NCBI RefSeq assembly: GCF_004919105.1
Contig: NZ_STGK01000002.1
Span: 124,001-188,000 of the forward strand
Length of the DNA stretch: 64,000 nucleotides
Origin: Nocardioides sp. GY 10113
Lineage (GTDB): Bacteria > Actinomycetota > Actinomycetes > Propionibacteriales > Nocardioidaceae
Direction: 5' to 3'
Positions 7,630-16,955 of this stretch are shown in pieces. Under the pieces are notes generated by a model. It made no database searches and was not told the origin of the DNA. It worked only from the letters and a program-made list of their open reading frames with translations. The stretch's first letter is position 1. Every line of letters begins with the position of its first letter. A program made the position numbers and the translations under genes.

Positions 7630-9162
7630 CTAGTGGTCGGTGTCCTTCTGGTCGATGCTGGCCCGCACCGCCGCCGCGAAGGCGTCCCCACGGGCCGCGT
7701 AGCTGGCGAACTGGTCCATCGAGGCGCAGCCGGGAGCCAGCAGCACCGTGTCCCCGGGGCGGGCGAGGCCTGCGGCCGCCTCGACGACGCGGTCCATCAG
7801 GGCCCGGGGGTCCGTCGGATCAGCACCATCTACCCCGTCAGTGTCACCGCTGTCGACGACGATCACCGGCACATCGGGAGCGTGTCGCGAAAGCGCGTCG
7901 GCGATCACCTGGCGGTCGCGACCGATCAGCACGGCACCGCGGATCCGGCTCCCCCAGCGGGCGGCGAGCTCGTCGAAGGCCGCCCCCTTGGCCAGCCCGC
8001 CGGCGATCCAGACCACCGACTCGTACGCCGCCAGCGAGGACGCCGCTGCGTGCGGGTTGGTCGCCTTGGAGTCGTCGACCCAGGCGATCTCGCCGTGCTC
8101 GGCGACCAGCTCGATGCGGTGGCCGTCGGGCCGGAAGGCGCGGAGCCCGTCGCGGACCGCGCTGCGGCTGACCCCGTGGGCACGCGCCAGTGCCGCCGCC
8201 GCGAGCGCGTTGGCGACGAAGTGCGGGGCCGGCGAGGCGAGGTCGGCGATCGTGCACAGCTCGGCGGCCGAGGTCGCCCGCTCCTCCACGAAGGCGCGGT
8301 CCACCAGGATGTCGTCGACCACGCCGAGCATCCCGACGCTCGGGGTGCCCAGCGTGAAGCCGATGGCCCGGGCACCCTCGACCACGTCGGCCTCGCGGAC
8401 CAGGTGCTCGGTGACCGGGTCGGCCACGTTGTAGACGCAGGCGCCGGAGACGTGCTCGTAGATCCGGCCCTTGTCCGCGGCGTAGCCGTCCATGCCGCCC
8501 AGGCCGGCCGCGTCGTCGTACCAGTCGAGGTGGTCCTCGGCGACGTTGAGGACCGCGGCGGACTCGGCCGCCATCGTGTCGACGTAGTGCAGCTGGAAGC
8601 TGGAGAGCTCGACGGCGATCACGTCGTACGGCTCGGGGTCCATCACGGCCTCGGTGAGCGCCAGCCCGACGTTGCCGGCGGCGACGCTGCGCAGCCCGGC
8701 GGCGCGCAGGATCGAGTCCAGCATCTGCACCGTGGTGGTCTTGCCGTTGGTGCCGGTGACGCACAGCCACGGCGCGGGGCTCTCCGGGTCGCGCAGCCGC
8801 CAGGCCAGCTCGACCTCGCCCCAGACCGGGACGCCGCGCTCACGGGCCTGCACGATCAGCGGCGCATCGGGCCGGAAGCCCGGGGAGACCACGAGGAGGT
8901 CGGTGCCCTCGGGCAGCCGCTCGGTGGCGCCGGCATGCAGCTCGATCCGGGCGCCGAGGGTCTCCAGGAGCTCGGCGCGCTCGAGGATCGCCGGGGAGGC
9001 GCCCTCGGCGAGCGCGGTCACCTGCGCACCGAGGAAGAGCAGGTTGTCGACGGCGGCGGCGCCGCTGGTGCCGAAGCCGGCGACGACGGCGCGCACCCCG
9101 TCCCAGGCGTCGTGGCGACCGAGCGTCGTCGGGTCCGGGGCGGTCACAGTCGGGAGACCCAT
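7630..9162 (-). CDS. murD: UDP-N-acetylmuramoyl-L-alanine-D-glutamate ligase MurD
   Basis: A 510-residue Mur ligase adding D-Glu. It shows the N-terminal nucleotide fold VVAGFGTSGAAAVDNLL, the P-loop CVTGTNGKTTTVQML, AVELSSFQL, the conserved LNVAEDHLDWY, and the C-terminal domain with WVDDSKATNPHAA (the MurD DSKATN motif) and VLLAPGCASMDQF. The ATG at 9160-9162 lies within the last 19 bp of mraY. The much longer open frame upstream is mraY and murF sequence read out of frame. Confidence 0.98.
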   Translation of the reverse strand: MGLPTVTAPDPTTLGRHDAWDGVRAVVAGFGTSGAAAVDNLLFLGAQVTALAEGASPAILERAELLETLGARIELHAGATERLPEGTDLLVVSPGFRPDAPLIVQARERGVPVWGEVELAWRLRDPESPAPWLCVTGTNGKTTTVQMLDSILRAAGLRSVAAGNVGLALTEAVMDPEPYDVIAVELSSFQLHYVDTMAAESAAVLNVAEDHLDWYDDAAGLGGMDGYAADKGRIYEHVSGACVYNVADPVTEHLVREADVVEGARAIGFTLGTPSVGMLGVVDDILVDRAFVEERATSAAELCTIADLASPAPHFVANALAAAALARAHGVSRSAVRDGLRAFRPDGHRIELVAEHGEIAWVDDSKATNPHAAASSLAAYESVVWIAGGLAKGAAFDELAARWGSRIRGAVLIGRDRQVIADALSRHAPDVPVIVVDSGDTDGVDGADPTDPRALMDRVVEAAAGLARPGDTVLLAPGCASMDQFASYAARGDAFAAAVRASIDQKDTDH

Positions 9163-10214
9163 TCCGCGTAGAAGATGCCGAGACCGGAGGCCACGCACAG
9201 CCCGGTGATGATCCAGAACCGGATCACCACGGTGACCTGCTCCCAGCCGAGCATCTCGAAGTGGTGGTGGATCGGCGCCATCCGGAAGATCCGGCGGCCC
9301 TTGGTCAGCTTGAAGAAGCCCACCTGCAGCATCACCGAGACGGTCTCCAGCACGAAGATGCCGCCCAGCAGGATCAGCAGCAGCTCGGTGCGGGTCAGGA
9401 TCGCCAGGCCGGCCAGCGCCGCGCCCAGCGACAGCGAGCCGGTGTCGCCCATGAAGATCCGAGCCGGCGAGGCGTTCCACCACAGGAAGCCGAAGCAGGA
9501 GCCGGTGATCGCCGCGGCGACGATGGCGAGGTCGAGCGGATCTCGGACGTTGTAGCAGGTGAGGGTCGACTCGTCCTGGCAGAACTGGTTGTTCTGCCAG
9601 ATGTTGACCAGCGCGTAGGCGCCGAAGACCATCACGCTCGCGCCGGCGGCCAGGCCGTCCAGGCCGTCGGTCAGGTTGACCGCGTTGCTGAAGCCGGTGA
9701 CCAGCAGCCAGATCAGCAGCAGCGCGAGGGCCGTCGGCAGCGCCAGCCAGCCGATCTCCCGCAGGAACGAGACCTTCTCCGAGGCGGGCGTGCGCCCGTT
9801 CTCGTCCTCCAGCCACGGCGAGAGCGCGAGCGCTCCGAAGACCAGGGCGATCACGGTCTGGCCGATCATCTTGGCCTTGCTGCGCAGGCCCAGGTTCCGC
9901 TGCTTGTAGATCTTGATGAAGTCGTCGAGGAAGCCGACCACGCCCATCCCCACGAAGAGGAAGAGCAGCAGCAGCGCCGAGGCGCTGGGCGTGCTCAGGG
10001 TGATCAGCTTGGCCGCGAAGTACCCGACGACCGCGGCGAGGATGATCACCACGCCGCCCATGGTCGGCGTGCCGCGCTTCGTGTGGTGGCTGGTCGGGCC
10101 GTCCTCGCGGATCTCCTGGCCGTAGCCCCACCGGGTGAAGTACGAGATCGCGGTCCGGGTCCCGAGCAAGGAGATCAGCAGAGCGATGCCGCCCCCGAGC
10201 AGGATCGCTCTCAC
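9144..10214 (-). CDS. mraY: Phospho-N-acetylmuramoyl-pentapeptide transferase MraY
   Basis: Polytopic enzyme that transfers phospho-MurNAc-pentapeptide to undecaprenyl phosphate, forming lipid I. It has 356 residues and about ten membrane helices. Signature motifs are HHTKRGTPTMGG, GFLDDFIKI (catalytic Asp pair), NAVNLTDGLDGLAAG, FMGDTGSLSLG and APIHHHFEMLGW (histidine triad). GTG start at 10212-10214; the GTGA overlaps the murF stop by 4 bp. An open frame runs further upstream only into murF. Confidence 0.98.
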   Translation of the reverse strand: MRAILLGGGIALLISLLGTRTAISYFTRWGYGQEIREDGPTSHHTKRGTPTMGGVVIILAAVVGYFAAKLITLSTPSASALLLLFLFVGMGVVGFLDDFIKIYKQRNLGLRSKAKMIGQTVIALVFGALALSPWLEDENGRTPASEKVSFLREIGWLALPTALALLLIWLLVTGFSNAVNLTDGLDGLAAGASVMVFGAYALVNIWQNNQFCQDESTLTCYNVRDPLDLAIVAAAITGSCFGFLWWNASPARIFMGDTGSLSLGAALAGLAILTRTELLLILLGGIFVLETVSVMLQVGFFKLTKGRRIFRMAPIHHHFEMLGWEQVTVVIRFWIITGLCVASGLGIFYAEWVSRL

Positions 10215-11686
10215 GTGGTCGACCCCTCCTGTCCGAGATTCTTTCCGAGGTCCGCCGGCGCCAGCAGGGCGGCGGCAATCCGTTCCAGTCGGGCGCCTCG
10301 CGACGCCTTGACGAGGACGACGTCCTCCGGCCCCGCATTCTGCCGCAACCACTCCAGGGCGGCGTCATGACCCACCGCCGTGGCCACCTCCGGGCCCCCG
10401 GTCGACCCGTCCGCGGACTCCTGGGCGGGCGCCTGCGCGGCCCCGTCGGCGATCCCGCGCGCGGCCTCGCCGACGACCAGGACCACGTCGACGCCCAGCG
10501 CGACGGCCGCCGCGCCGACCGCGCGGTGTCCCTCCTCGTGGGAGGCGCCGAGCTCCTTCATCTCGCCCAGCACCGCGACGGTACGGCGGCCGCTGCCCGC
10601 ACCGATCGCGACCAGCGCCTCCAGCGCGGCCCGCATCGACTCGGGGTTGGCGTTGTAGGCGTCGTTGACCACCACCAGCCCGTCGGGCCGCTCGGTGACC
10701 TCCATCCGCCACCGGGAGGCGGGCGCGACGTCGCCGAGCGCGCGGGCGAAGGCGGCGAACGGCACTCCGGCGCCGACCGCGAGGGCGGCTGCGGCCGCGG
10801 CGTTGGCGACCTGGTGCGCACCGGGCTGGCGGAGCGTCACGGCCTGCTCGAGGCGAGCGGTGCCCTCCGCTCCCTCGGCCCCCTGGTCCAGGACCAGGGT
10901 GAACGACGGGCGGCCGAGTGCGTCCAGGGTGAGGTCGCGCCAGCTGAGGGCGCCGCGCTCGCCGAACGTGAGCACGCGGGCGGCGGTGCGCTCGGCCATC
11001 GCCGCGGTCAGCGGGTCGTCGGCGTTGAGCACGGCCACGCCGCCCGCCGCCCCGTCCGGGAGCGCCTCGACGATCTCGCCCTTCGCGACCGCGATCGCCT
11101 CGCGGCTGCCGAACTCGCCGATGTGGGCGGTGCCGACGTTGATCACCGCGGCGACCCTCGGCGGAGCGATGCGGCACAGGTAGGCGATGTGCCCCACCCC
11201 GCGGGCGCCCATCTCGACCACGACGTACCGGGTCTCCCGGCGCGCCCGCAGCACGGTGAGCGGCACGCCGAGCTCGTTGTTGTTGTTGGCGGCCGTCGCC
11301 ACCACGGCGTCGGCGCCGGCGACCGCGGCCAGCGCCCCCGCCAGGTAGTCCTTGGTGCCGGTCTTGCCCTGGGAGCCGGTGAGCGCGATCAGGGTGGCGT
11401 CGAGGCGGCCCAGCAGCTCGCGGGCCAGCAGCCCGAGCGCCGCCACCGGGTCCTCGACGACGACCGTGGGTGCGACGGTCGGCCGCGATCCGAGCACGGC
11501 GTGGGCGCCGGCGGCGTAGTCGTGCCCGTCCACCCGCTCCCCCGCGATCGCGACGAACAGGCCGCCGGGCACCGGGGTGCGGCTGTCGAGGTACGCCTCA
11601 CCGGAGACCACCAGACCGGCGTCGGCCGGGTCGGCGACCGAGCCGCCGGCCACCTCCGCGATCTCGGCGAGCGTCATCGCGATCAA
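10211..11686 (-). CDS. murF: UDP-MurNAc-tripeptide-D-alanyl-D-alanine ligase MurF
   Basis: A 491-residue ligase that adds D-Ala-D-Ala to complete the pentapeptide. The N-terminal domain runs MTLAEIAEVAGG to GGLFVAIAGERVDGHDY, the P-loop is ALTGSQGKTGTKDYL, then VVEMGARGVGHI, INVGTAHIGEFGSREAIAVAKGE (quoted in part) and the C-terminal NDAYNANPESM and VLGEMKELG. Chosen start is TTG 11684-11686: it overlaps the murE stop as TTGA and has GGAGG 7 nt upstream. The ATG at 11675-11677 is an alternative that shortens the protein by 3 residues. A short Ala/Gln-rich insert near residue 440 is unusual for the family. Confidence 0.97.
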   Translation of the reverse strand: MIAMTLAEIAEVAGGSVADPADAGLVVSGEAYLDSRTPVPGGLFVAIAGERVDGHDYAAGAHAVLGSRPTVAPTVVVEDPVAALGLLARELLGRLDATLIALTGSQGKTGTKDYLAGALAAVAGADAVVATAANNNNELGVPLTVLRARRETRYVVVEMGARGVGHIAYLCRIAPPRVAAVINVGTAHIGEFGSREAIAVAKGEIVEALPDGAAGGVAVLNADDPLTAAMAERTAARVLTFGERGALSWRDLTLDALGRPSFTLVLDQGAEGAEGTARLEQAVTLRQPGAHQVANAAAAAALAVGAGVPFAAFARALGDVAPASRWRMEVTERPDGLVVVNDAYNANPESMRAALEALVAIGAGSGRRTVAVLGEMKELGASHEEGHRAVGAAAVALGVDVVLVVGEAARGIADGAAQAPAQESADGSTGGPEVATAVGHDAALEWLRQNAGPEDVVLVKASRGARLERIAAALLAPADLGKNLGQEGSTT

Positions 11687-13293
11687 CGGTCCGCCTCCCC
11701 CGTGCTGCTTCCCGGAGCGCCGGCGACCCGCTGCGCGAGCAGCGCGGCCACCACCTCCCGGTCGTCGAAGGGGTGCACCACTCCGGCGATCTCCTGTCCT
11801 GTCTCGTGACCCTTGCCGGCCACCACCACCACGTCGCCGGCCTCGGCCCGCTCGATGGCGACCTCGATCGCCCGCTGGCGCCCGGCGACCTCGAGCACCT
11901 CGGCGCCGGAGGTCGCGGCGGCCGGCCGGGCGCCGGCCAGCATCGCCGCCCGGATCAGCGCCGGATCCTCGCTGCGGGGGTTGTCGTCGGTGACGATCAC
12001 CAGGTCCGCGGTGGTCGCGGCGATCTCCCCCATCAGCGGGCGCTTGCCGGTGTCGCGGTCCCCGCCGGCGCCGATCACGATGCTGAGCCGGCCCGCGGTG
12101 ACCGGGCGCAGCGTGCGCAGCACCGCGGCCACGGCGTCCGGCTTGTGGGCGTAGTCGACCACCACGGTGAAGCCGGGGTCCGGACCGTCCGCGGGCGCCG
12201 GCACCCGCTCCAGCCGCCCGGGTACGCCCGGGCCGGCCGCGATGCCGGCGGCGACCGCCGCGCCGTCGAACCCCGCCTCCTCGGCGGCCGCGATCGCGGC
12301 CAGGGCGTTCGCCACGTTGAAGTCCCCGGCCAGCGGGACGCCCGCGGGCAGGCGGCGCCCGTCCGGGGTGAGCACGGCGAAGGTGGAGCCGTCGGGTCCG
12401 GTCTCGATGTCCACCGCACGCCAGTCGGCCTCGCTGCCACGCGCCGAGAGGGTGCGGATCGGGATCCCCCCGCCCGCCCCGTGCGCCTGCGCCTCGGCCA
12501 CCAGTCGGCGGCCGTGCTCGTCGTCGACGTCGACCAGCCCGAGCCGGGCCCGCTCGGGCGTGAACAGCGACGCCTTGGCCCGGTAGTAGTCCTCGACGTC
12601 GCTGTGGAAGTCCAGGTGGTCACGCCCGAGGTTGAGGAAGACGGCGACGTCGAAGACCACGCCGTCCACCCGGCCGAGCACCAGGGCATGGCTGGAGACC
12701 TCCATCGCGCACGCCGTCACGTCCTGCTCGCGCATCGCGGCGAACAGCCCGTGCAGGTCGGGCGCCTCGGGCGTTGTCAGGGCCGTCTTCACGTCGCGGC
12801 CGGCGATCCGCGTGCCGACCGTGCCGATCACCGCCGAGCGGACCCCGGCCCCGGCCAGGCCGGCGTCCAGGAGCCGGGTGACGGTGGTCTTGCCCTGCGT
12901 GCCGGTGACGCCGATCGTGCGCAGCGCGGCGGCGGGCCGACCGTAGACGCCTGCCGCGACCGCGCCCAGCACCCGTCGCGGCTCGGCCACCACGACCACC
13001 GGCAGCCCGGCGTCGCGAGCGGCGGGCAGTCCGTCGGGGTCGGTCAGCACCGCGACCGCACCGGCCGCCGCGGCCTGCGGCACGAAGCGCGCGCCGTGCA
13101 CGGTCGCGCCGGGCAGCGCGGCGTACAGATCGCCGGGGAGCACCCGGCGCGAGTCCAGGCAGACCCCGGTGACGGCGACGTCAGCCGTCCCGGTCAGCTC
13201 GCCGCCCGCCCAGGCGACGACGTCTGCCAGCGGGACGGGGACCACGGCCCCCGGGCGGTTCGGGGGGCGGTCGGCATCGGCTGCGGGGGTCAC
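11683..13293 (-). CDS. murE: UDP-MurNAc-tripeptide synthetase MurE (diaminopimelate-adding)
   Basis: A 536-residue Mur ligase adding the third residue of the stem peptide. It has the P-loop GVTGTQGKTTVTRLL, TTPEAPDLHGL, AMEVSSHALVLGRV, LNLGRDHLDFH and, in the C-terminal domain, VDYAHKPDAV and VTDDNPRSEDP. The DNPR motif is the known marker for diaminopimelate rather than lysine. GTG start at 13291-13293 overlaps the ftsI stop as GTGA. The 3' end overlaps murF. Confidence 0.97.
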   Translation of the reverse strand: MTPAADADRPPNRPGAVVPVPLADVVAWAGGELTGTADVAVTGVCLDSRRVLPGDLYAALPGATVHGARFVPQAAAAGAVAVLTDPDGLPAARDAGLPVVVVAEPRRVLGAVAAGVYGRPAAALRTIGVTGTQGKTTVTRLLDAGLAGAGVRSAVIGTVGTRIAGRDVKTALTTPEAPDLHGLFAAMREQDVTACAMEVSSHALVLGRVDGVVFDVAVFLNLGRDHLDFHSDVEDYYRAKASLFTPERARLGLVDVDDEHGRRLVAEAQAHGAGGGIPIRTLSARGSEADWRAVDIETGPDGSTFAVLTPDGRRLPAGVPLAGDFNVANALAAIAAAEEAGFDGAAVAAGIAAGPGVPGRLERVPAPADGPDPGFTVVVDYAHKPDAVAAVLRTLRPVTAGRLSIVIGAGGDRDTGKRPLMGEIAATTADLVIVTDDNPRSEDPALIRAAMLAGARPAAATSGAEVLEVAGRQRAIEVAIERAEAGDVVVVAGKGHETGQEIAGVVHPFDDREVVAALLAQRVAGAPGSSTGEADR

Positions 13294-15086
13294 CACTCGA
13301 CGGGGATCCGGTTGGGCTGCTTGCCGGTCGGGGGGACCCCGTACCGGCGCAGGGCGTAGCTCATCAGCTGGGAGAAGGCCGGGCCGGCGACCGAGCCGCC
13401 GCCGCTGCCGGCGCGCGGATCGTGCACCACCACGTAGACAGTGAAGCGCGGATCGTCGGCCGGCGCGAAACCGGCGAACGAGACCGTGGTGGAGCCGTCG
13501 TAGCAGGCGCACTCCGACCCGACCCGCTGCGCGGTGCCGGTCTTGCCGGCCACCCGGTAGCCGGGCACCTGCGCCCCCGGCGCGACGCCGGCGTCGGGAT
13601 CCACGACGCGCTCCATCATCAGCATCGTGCCGTGTGCGGCGCGCTCGCTGACCACCCGCCGCTCGGTGACGTCGGCGGTGCCGATGGACGTGCCGTTGTC
13701 GAGGGTGGCCGAGCCCATCACCAGGCTCGGGTCGATCCGGACCCCGCCGTTGGCGATGGTGTTGATCGCCGCGGCCATCTGGATCGCGTTCACCGACAGG
13801 GACTGGCCGAAGGCGATCCGGTCGCCGACCTGCGACGTCCACGCCGCCCCCTTCGGCAGGATGCCGCGGGTCTCGCCGCCGAGGCCCACGCCGGTGCGCT
13901 TGCCCAGCCCGAACGCGGACAGGTACTTCCGCAGCTGACCGGGCTTGAACTCGTCGGCGGCGAGCACGGTGCCGACGTTGGAGGACTTGGCGAGCACGCC
14001 GGCCAGCGTGAGCCGCAACGTGTCGTGGTCCCAGTAGTCGCCGATGGGGCGATCCTGGCGGTAGAGCTTGCCCGGCACCTTCAGCCGGGTCCGGGGCGTG
14101 GCCAACCCGGCGTCGATCAGGGAGCTGAGGGTGAGCACCTTCTCGACCGAGCCGGGCTCGTAGACGTCGGTGAGGGCGCTGGACTTGTACAGGTCCGGGG
14201 AGTACTCCTCCGGGTCCGCCGCGTCGTAGGTCGGGTAGTCGGCCAGTGCGAGCACCTGCCCGGTCCGGCTGTCCATCACCACCGCGATCCCCGACTCGCC
14301 GGCGGCACCCTCCACCGTCTGCTGCAGGACCCGCTGGGCGTACCACTGCAGGTCCCGGTCGAGCGTGGTGCGCAGGTCGTTGCCGTTGACCGCCGGCGTC
14401 ACCGTGTGGTCGCCCAGCGGGATCTGGCTGCCCGCGCCCATCTCGTAGCGGGCCGCTCCGTCGGTGCCCGAGAGGAAGTCGTTGAACCGGCTCTCCAACC
14501 CGGCCAGCGGCTGTGCGGAGCCGTCGGACTTCGGCGTGCCCAGGAAGCCGACGAGGTTGGCCGCCACGTCGCCGTTGGGGTAGATCCGCAGCGGGTCGTT
14601 CTGCGTGAACAGGCCGCGGAAGCCCTCGTCCTCGGCGTCGGCGACCACGTCCTTCGCCTTGCTCGTGGGCACCTGGCGCGCGATGTACTGGAACCGGCTG
14701 CCCTCGGCACGCAGCGCCTCGAGCGTGTCGGCGTAGTCGAGATCCAGCCGGTGGGCCAGGAACCGGGCCAGCGCCGGCGCCTCGTCGGCGGTCAGCGCCG
14801 GGTCCGCGACGATCATGGTGCCGTCCACGGACTCCGCGAGGGGATCGCCGTTGCGGTCGGTGATCTCGCCCCGGGCGGCCGGGAGCGTGACGTCGACGGT
14901 GCCCTCGGCCGCGGCGCGCAGCGCCAGCGAGTCGGGGTCCACGCCCTGCAGCTGGATCAGCCGGGCCGCGAACATCGACAGCACGAAGGCGATGATCAGG
15001 AAGCCGAACCCCATCCGACGTTGCGGGGAGGCTCGACGTGCTCCGGCACCGCCACGGGGGCCGGCACCGACGGGGGTACGACTCAC
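13290..15086 (-). CDS. ftsI: Septal transpeptidase FtsI / PBP3 (class B penicillin-binding protein)
   Basis: A 598-residue class B PBP that crosslinks septal peptidoglycan with FtsW. A short basic tail precedes one membrane helix (about 25-44). The dimerisation domain begins RGEITDRNGDPLA. The transpeptidase domain has S-x-x-K as SVEK with the nucleophile at about Ser313, S-x-N as SSN in KSSNVGTVLA, and KTGTA near residue 515. A cysteine pair ECACYDG lies just after KTGTAQRV, typical of some actinobacterial homologues. GTG start at 15084-15086, 22 bp after the ftsL stop. The 3' end overlaps murE. Confidence 0.97.
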   Translation of the reverse strand: MSRTPVGAGPRGGAGARRASPQRRMGFGFLIIAFVLSMFAARLIQLQGVDPDSLALRAAAEGTVDVTLPAARGEITDRNGDPLAESVDGTMIVADPALTADEAPALARFLAHRLDLDYADTLEALRAEGSRFQYIARQVPTSKAKDVVADAEDEGFRGLFTQNDPLRIYPNGDVAANLVGFLGTPKSDGSAQPLAGLESRFNDFLSGTDGAARYEMGAGSQIPLGDHTVTPAVNGNDLRTTLDRDLQWYAQRVLQQTVEGAAGESGIAVVMDSRTGQVLALADYPTYDAADPEEYSPDLYKSSALTDVYEPGSVEKVLTLSSLIDAGLATPRTRLKVPGKLYRQDRPIGDYWDHDTLRLTLAGVLAKSSNVGTVLAADEFKPGQLRKYLSAFGLGKRTGVGLGGETRGILPKGAAWTSQVGDRIAFGQSLSVNAIQMAAAINTIANGGVRIDPSLVMGSATLDNGTSIGTADVTERRVVSERAAHGTMLMMERVVDPDAGVAPGAQVPGYRVAGKTGTAQRVGSECACYDGSTTVSFAGFAPADDPRFTVYVVVHDPRAGSGGGSVAGPAFSQLMSYALRRYGVPPTGKQPNRIPVEW

Positions 15087-15108
15087 TGCTCCAACCTAGG
15101 CGGGAGGG

Positions 15109-15684
15109 TCATCCCCGCGTCCGCGGCGCGCCGGCCCGGCGGGCGTTGCCGGTGTCGGCTCGGCCACGACCGGTCGACGTCGCCGCCGAGGTGCTGCGCG
15201 ACGTGCTCGTGACGGTCGGCGGGTCGAGCAGGCTCGGCCGCTTGGCCGGCGGCGGCGTCAGCGGCAGCGGAGCGCCGTCGGCCGGCACCGCCGCGCCGCT
15301 CACCCTGCCGGTGCCCAGGTCGAGGATCCCCGCCGAGGTGGGGATCACCATGCCCTGCCGCTGTGCGGCGCTAGCGATCCGGGCCGGGGAGCGCAGCGCC
15401 TGGAGGTCGAGCTCGAGCGCCTCCTGCCGGGCACCGAGGTCGCTGGCCTGCCGCTGGAGCGCGGTGGCCTGGAAGGAGGCCTGCTGCATCGAGGTGTTGA
15501 ACATCAGCAGTCCGACGACCCCGCCGAGCAGGATCACGCTGACCAGCGTCACGAACGGCACCCGGGGTGCGCGGGTGCGGACGCGGGGGACGACGCTGAG
15601 CCGTGCCCGCTGGACGGCCGCCTGCGCCGCGCGCGGGGTCACCCGCGGGAGCCGGCTGCGGACCTGGGCTGCCGTGCTGCTCAT
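15109..15684 (-). CDS. ftsL: FtsL-like bitopic division protein
   Basis: A 191-residue protein with a basic N-terminal tail, one membrane helix (about 44-62, FVTLVSVILLGGVVGLLMF) and an extracytoplasmic coiled coil (about 66-105, QQASFQATALQRQASDLGAR onward), followed by a Pro/Thr/Ser-rich tail. This layout and the place between rsmH and ftsI are those of FtsL, which bridges FtsQ/FtsB and FtsI/FtsW. The tail after the coiled coil is longer than in E. coli FtsL, as is common in actinobacteria. The ATG overlaps the rsmH stop by 1 nt (TGATG). Confidence 0.88.
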   Translation of the reverse strand: MSSTAAQVRSRLPRVTPRAAQAAVQRARLSVVPRVRTRAPRVPFVTLVSVILLGGVVGLLMFNTSMQQASFQATALQRQASDLGARQEALELDLQALRSPARIASAAQRQGMVIPTSAGILDLGTGRVSGAAVPADGAPLPLTPPPAKRPSLLDPPTVTSTSRSTSAATSTGRGRADTGNARRAGAPRTRG

Positions 15685-16679
15685 CAGGCGACTCCTCGCG
15701 GGTGGGGACGGGACGGGGTGGAGGACGGGCCTCCGGGGCGGACGCGCTCGATGGCCCGTAGCCGGACCGAGGCGGCTCGCGGGTTGTCGGCCCGCTCCTC
15801 CTCCGGCGCCTGCTCCGAGCCGCGGGTGACCAGGCGCAGCGCCGGCTCCTGCCCCTCGGGCACGAACGGCAGATCGACGGGGACGTCGGAGCGGGTCGCG
15901 GCGGCGAACGCGCGCTTGACCATCCGGTCCTCCAGCGAGTGGTAGGACTCCACGACCACGCGGCCGCCGACCTCGATGGCGTCCACGGCTGCCGGCAGGG
16001 CGCGCTCGAGGACCCGCAGCTCGTCGTTGACCTCCATCCGCAGCGCCTGGAACGTGCGCTTCGCGGGGTGTCCCCCGGTCCGCCGCGCCGGAGCCGGGAT
16101 CACGTCGTACAGCAGGGCCACCAGCCGCGCCGAGGTGGTGAACGGCTCGCGCTGGCGCTCGGCGACGATCCGGTCGGCGATCCGCCGGGCGAACCTCTCC
16201 TCGCCGTAGTCGCGCAGGATCCGGGTGATGTCGGCGGCGCCGTAGGTGTTGAGGACGTCCGCGGCGGTCTGACCGGTGGTGGAGTCCATCCGCATGTCCA
16301 GCGGCGCGTCCACCGCGTAGGCGAACCCGCGCTCGGCCAGGTCCAGCTGCATCGAGGAGACCCCGAGGTCGAAGAGGAAGCCGGAGACCGCCGGCAGCCC
16401 GAGCCCGTCGAGCACGTCCGGGATCTCGTCGTAGACCGCGTGCACGCCGCGGAACCTGTCACCGTACGGCGCCAGCCGCTCGCTGGCGCGGCGCAGGGCC
16501 TCGGGGTCGCGGTCGATGCCGACCACCCGGGCCCGGGGGCAGCGCTCGAGCACGGCCTCGCTGTGGCCGCCGAGACCCAGGGTGCAGTCGACCAGCACGG
16601 CACCGTCGTGGTCGAGCGCGGGCGTGAGCAGCTCGACGACGCGGTCCAGCATGACCGGAACGTGGCGGGGCGTGGTCAT
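15684..16679 (-). CDS. rsmH: 16S rRNA (cytosine1402-N4)-methyltransferase RsmH (MraW)
   Basis: A 331-residue SAM-dependent methyltransferase for N4 of C1402 in 16S rRNA. Family motifs are [13 protein letters not shown] at the start, [15 protein letters not shown] (SAM loop), [61 protein letters not shown] and [15 protein letters not shown] start at 16677-16679. It is preceded by a small membrane-protein gene and the structured RNA leader. Confidence 0.98.
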   Translation of the reverse strand: MTTPRHVPVMLDRVVELLTPALDHDGAVLVDCTLGLGGHSEAVLERCPRARVVGIDRDPEALRRASERLAPYGDRFRGVHAVYDEIPDVLDGLGLPAVSGFLFDLGVSSMQLDLAERGFAYAVDAPLDMRMDSTTGQTAADVLNTYGAADITRILRDYGEERFARRIADRIVAERQREPFTTSARLVALLYDVIPAPARRTGGHPAKRTFQALRMEVNDELRVLERALPAAVDAIEVGGRVVVESYHSLEDRMVKRAFAAATRSDVPVDLPFVPEGQEPALRLVTRGSEQAPEEERADNPRAASVRLRAIERVRPGGPSSTPSRPHPRGVA

Positions 16680-16686
16680 CGAGGCC

Positions 16687-16878
16687 TCAGCGCCAGGTTC
16701 CCGAGCCGACCAGCAGCACCAGCGCCAGGCCCAGGGACACGGCGGCGGAGAAGCCCATCACGGTGAGCGCGTCGCGTGCCCGCTCCCGGACCCGCGGCTC
16801 GCGGCCGTGCGGGCGCAGGGCGGCGGGGACCGCGCTGCCCCCGTGGACCCGGTGCGTACCGACCCGCATGACGCTCAT
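16687..16878 (-). CDS. Small single-span membrane protein between mraZ and rsmH
   Basis: A 63-residue open frame starting [14 protein letters not shown], with a basic first half and one predicted membrane helix at about 39-58 ([20 protein letters not shown]). It ends 7 bp before rsmH and starts 78 nt after the structured RNA, in the operon direction. No family is recognised. Its position, topology and absence of competing frames suggest a real gene. A role in division or wall synthesis is only inferred from context. Confidence 0.6.
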   Translation of the reverse strand: MSVMRVGTHRVHGGSAVPAALRPHGREPRVRERARDALTVMGFSAAVSLGLALVLLVGSGTWR

Positions 16879-16955
16879 GACTCGACCCTCGACCTCGTGT
16901 GCCCGCTCCGCGGGGGGATGACTGCTCTGACTCGTGCTGGACGTGGTGTGCGAAG

